DNA from: an uncultured Bacteroidota bacterium
GTDB lineage: Bacteria > Bacteroidota > Bacteroidia > Bacteroidales > SZUA-534
DNA: 42,364 bases
Assembly (NCBI GenBank): GCA_946186925.1
Contig: CAMHPA010000020.1
Location: forward strand, 1-42,364
Direction of reading: 5' to 3'
The notes below the pieces were generated by a model. That model made no database searches. It worked only from the letters and a program-made list of their open reading frames with translations, and was not told the origin of the DNA. The position numbers and the translations under genes were made by a program. Of the stretch, positions 39,747 to 42,364 are shown in pieces (positions within the stretch are counted from its first letter, which is position 1; the number at the start of each line of letters is the position of its first letter).

Positions 39747-42364
39747 CTAATCAATCCTCACTTTTATCGCGCCCTGCTGCGTGCCAACAATGTAGATGCC
39801 GCTGTGTGGCGCGCTTATCGCGATGCGTCGGGCGGGTCGGGCGGTAGCAATCAGCCTTCCAGCAATGTCGAAAACGGTCACCGTCGCGTCGGCGTTCTCA
39901 ACCACAATGGTGCGTCCAATGGTGTAGGCGGTCAAGCCGATGTTGGTCGTGCCAGCGATGCCAACCGTTGTGGTGTCGGGCTCTTGCGGCTTTTGTTCCT
40001 CAGGTTTTTGCTCTTCGGGTTTCGTTTGTTCGGGCTTCAGTGGCCTGACGAGTTTCACAATGTCGTCAGCCGACCGCGGAATGATTCGGTAACTGTTGTC
40101 GGCCGATGTGTAGTACACAATTCCCGTTATGCGGTACATTGAGTCGATTTCGAGAGCAAAGTCGCTGATTCTGTATTTGTTATAGATGAGAATGCTGTTT
40201 GTTGAGTCGCTCACCGCGAACAGATTTTCGAACCCGCCAGTGCAGACCACGCTGTCAATCGTAACAATCGCATTCTGGTAAGCCGTTGATAATGCGTCTT
40301 CTACAATGATGGTGTCGGTCAGAATCCGATTGTCGCTGCTGGTGATTGCGAGGGCTTCGATTTGCTCGATGCAAGCCATTCCGAAGTTTTCGGCTATTAC
40401 CCCCGAAACCTTGATTCGGTCGCCCACCGCGACATTTGCGGCGTAAAGATTCCCCTCGTCAAACACCATTATTCCCGACCACATTCCTGTGCTGTCCTGA
40501 ATGTGGATTTCCGCGCCTTTCGATGTGATAACAATGTGAGTTACAATGCCTTCGGTTGAAATTGGCTTGCCAACGTTCGCCATCAGGCCGCCATCGAGTT
40601 TCGCGATGTCTTTGATTGTCAATTCTTTCGATTTTTCCCAATCAACTCTCACGCTCCAAACTTTTTCTGTCAAATCCTCGGCAGTGACTTTGATTGTCTG
40701 CGGCTCGTTGAAATCCCATTTTGTTTTTGCCGTGAAAACTCTTTTACTCGATTTGAACAAAGTTGATGAAACCGAAGCCATTTCTGCAATGGTTATGACT
40801 GGCGTAAGTTTCAGACTGTCAAGATTGTAAGCCATAATAGCGTCAATTGTTGCGTTTGCCGTGTCAATCGTAACGCTTATAGGTGCTGTCTCTACAAAGC
40901 TGAATGTCAGAATGTTATTGTCGGAGCTTGGCTTTGGCGCCATAGTCACGATTATTGTCCATACTTTCTGATTGACGCTGTCGCCAGCAATGACAGTTGC
41001 TGTTACTGGTTGCGATAAATCAACCGTGTCAGCCGCAAGTGAGTCGTTTATAAACATTTGCGCACCTTGCGAGATTCGGTAAGAAACAGCCAATCGTGTT
41101 AGGTCGGTTCCGTAAGGCACTTCAACCAAAACGCCCGTAGCCGCGGGGTAGATATTTGCCTCAATGCCGCCAATGCTCATTTTCAATATATCAGCGTTGT
41201 GCCCGATGCCGTGTCGCCCGATGTCACTCCAGTCATCTTTGCCGAGCACCATCCACTGACTGTCGAGTGAGTCGGTTCCCGCCGATTCGTTCCAATAAGT
41301 TGTGCCGCAGATGATTACGTTGCGCACGATGGTGTGGTCTGTCGAAACTTTTTCGACACCCGCCGCCGACCAGTAATTAGCAGCATCACATTCACCGAAT
41401 GGACCGAGAACATCAATTAGCACAGTGTCAGAGCCATCTTTGCGGAACAATCCGAGCAGGTCGTCGCCAGTGAAAGTGGTTGTTTTTGTAGTGGATACAT
41501 CTGCATTCTGTTTGATTGCAGTTGCCGCGCTGCTGTTCGCCACAACCAGCACCTCGTTCGGCATCAGCCACCCCGACAGTTGCAGCGTCGCCTGACTGCG
41601 TGAGCCGTTCGAACTGAAAGCGTCCATCGTCACAAAATATCGGTTCAAATCGACCGCCGTGTCGCACGGGTTGTAAATTTCGTAGTATTTGTTGTTGGAC
41701 GAACCCTTCGCATACTCGCTGAAATAGAGGTCGGGCCGCGGAGCGGTGCGGGTAGTGAATGTCCAAGTTGGCAGAGTTGCAGAGTTTCCTGCCAAGTCTC
41801 GGATTGCGCCAGCGGGCAGTTCAACAGAATATTCAGTTCCGAAATTCAAATCGCTGACAAACGCCTTCACCATAGAGTCGTTCACTGCAACAATCAATGC
41901 TTCAGTGTTGCCAACTTTTAGTTTTACATATTCGGCAATGGTAACTGCCTCGTCGAATATCATACTAATATACAGTGAGTTGGTGTGTTCTGCGCTCCCG
42001 TTTGTCGGGGTTTGCCGAACAACCATCGGCGCCTTTGTGTCTGCAATGCTAACGGCGATACTGTCTATCGCAATACCGTTGCGGACAGCCCTCACCCATC
42101 CATTTCCGAACACTGCATCTGGAACAACAAAATTCCACGCGCCCAAGTCAGCATTTATTGCCGAATCGGTCAATTGAATTGTATTATTTTGAATATCAAG
42201 CGTGAAACTGATTTTTGAAATATTGTAACTCGTCCACGACAGATTGATTGTTTCCCCAGTCCCGAACGAGTTTGTGGCAAGAGGAGAGAAGGACAGATGC
42301 GGCTCGGGCTCTTTCGCGACGCTTACAGTCCAGTTTTTCACCGTCAAATCCTCGGCCGTCACCG
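39747..42364 (-). CDS. Partial multidomain T9SS cargo protein with lamin-tail domain
   Basis: At least 872 residues of a surface protein; the N-terminus lies beyond the window, because the apparent GTG at 42362 is inside a repeated VTAEDLT-x-K-x-W motif that occurs again near residue 580. In order: a BACON/Ig-like end, an Ig-like SbsA-type domain (about 110-205: DTKAPMVVRQTPTNG, IFDEAVTI, IRDLAGNSATLPTWTFTT), a lamin-tail-like domain (about 212-400: LYFSEYAKGSSNNKYYEIYNP, LSGWLMPNEVLVVANSSA), further Ig-like segments, an OB-fold-like stretch (about 600-680: ISTEGIVTHIVITSKGAEIHIQDSTG), a Lys/Pro/Glu/Gln linker and a T9SS sorting domain (about 805-871, VFDIAGRLIATA ... SGIYIVGTQ). It may be a nuclease-associated or adhesive protein; no catalytic domain is visible in this part. 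Confidence 0.88.
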   Translation of the reverse strand, partial: VTAEDLTVKNWTVSVAKEPEPHLSFSPLATNSFGTGETINLSWTSYNISKISFTLDIQNNTIQLTDSAINADLGAWNFVVPDAVFGNGWVRAVRNGIAIDSIAVSIADTKAPMVVRQTPTNGSAEHTNSLYISMIFDEAVTIAEYVKLKVGNTEALIVAVNDSMVKAFVSDLNFGTEYSVELPAGAIRDLAGNSATLPTWTFTTRTAPRPDLYFSEYAKGSSNNKYYEIYNPCDTAVDLNRYFVTMDAFSSNGSRSQATLQLSGWLMPNEVLVVANSSAATAIKQNADVSTTKTTTFTGDDLLGLFRKDGSDTVLIDVLGPFGECDAANYWSAAGVEKVSTDHTIVRNVIICGTTYWNESAGTDSLDSQWMVLGKDDWSDIGRHGIGHNADILKMSIGGIEANIYPAATGVLVEVPYGTDLTRLAVSYRISQGAQMFINDSLAADTVDLSQPVTATVIAGDSVNQKVWTIIVTMAPKPSSDNNILTFSFVETAPISVTIDTANATIDAIMAYNLDSLKLTPVITIAEMASVSSTLFKSSKRVFTAKTKWDFNEPQTIKVTAEDLTEKVWSVRVDWEKSKELTIKDIAKLDGGLMANVGKPISTEGIVTHIVITSKGAEIHIQDSTGMWSGIMVFDEGNLYAANVAVGDRIKVSGVIAENFGMACIEQIEALAITSSDNRILTDTIIVEDALSTAYQNAIVTIDSVVCTGGFENLFAVSDSTNSILIYNKYRISDFALEIDSMYRITGIVYYTSADNSYRIIPRSADDIVKLVRPLKPEQTKPEEQKPEEQKPQEPDTTTVGIAGTTNIGLTAYTIGRTIVVENADATVTVFDIAGRLIATARPARRIAISAPHSGIYIVGTQQGAIKVRID

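Noticed and set aside
1..42364. tRNA, rRNA or insertion sequence
   Set aside because: No cloverleaf with CCA-type end, no rRNA-like sequence and no transposase or integrase frame was seen in any gap.

Overview
The window reads as chromosomal DNA of a member of the order Bacteroidales (phylum Bacteroidota), probably an uncultured gut- or rumen-type lineage; I cannot name a species. The grounds are the -7 boxes of the form TAnnTTTG, the near absence of Shine-Dalgarno sequences, two proteins that end in what looks like a type IX secretion (T9SS) sorting domain, a giant BspA-like leucine-rich-repeat protein, DUF1573, GIN-domain (DUF2807), LytTR and TPR/SpoIIE proteins, and a TonB-receptor plug protein. 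No rRNA, tRNA, CRISPR array, transposase or phage module was seen.

Layout. 1-2.1 kb: AT-rich accessory edge with an imperfect inverted repeat, an unknown membrane-anchored protein and a BRO-N/Fic fusion. 2.1-9.7 kb (+): exported SagB-type nitroreductase, GT39 glycosyltransferase, O-acetylhomoserine sulfhydrylase, TPR-transmembrane-SpoIIE phosphatase and a porin. 9.8-13.4 kb (-): two small exported proteins or lipoproteins and three outer-membrane beta-barrels; two of the barrels are tandem paralogues with duplicated, ECF-like upstream elements. 13.36-13.88 kb: 520 bp intergenic region with a candidate small RNA preceded by four helically phased GTTAA repeats. 13.9-21.1 kb (+): envelope block (TlpA-like lipoprotein, LpxH, two unknown exported proteins, SppA, LpxK, stand-alone TonB plug). 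21.3-29.4 kb (-): one 2694-residue BspA-like T9SS cargo protein. 29.6-35.0 kb (-): clpS-nfeD-floA operon, GIN-domain protein, orphan LytTR regulator, rsmI and an alanine/glutamate-rich coiled-coil protein. 35.0-39.7 kb: thymidine kinase (+), then (-) a radical-SAM/TIGR03915 putative DNA-repair pair, an aminotransferase and a DUF1573 protein. 39.7 kb to the end (-): a second T9SS cargo protein whose N-terminus lies outside the window.

How the genes fit together. The dominant theme is the cell envelope: two Raetz-pathway enzymes (LpxH, LpxK), SppA, FloA/NfeD, porin and beta-barrel proteins, and T9SS cargo. The most unusual signals are non-coding: a 28-bp palindrome family with one copy read in frame inside the T9SS sorting domain of the BspA-like protein and a second copy just behind the same gene; a duplicated ECF-like promoter; a candidate sRNA under phased repeats; and a fragment identical over 27 bp to the 3' end of thymidine kinase, enclosed by a 9-bp inverted repeat.
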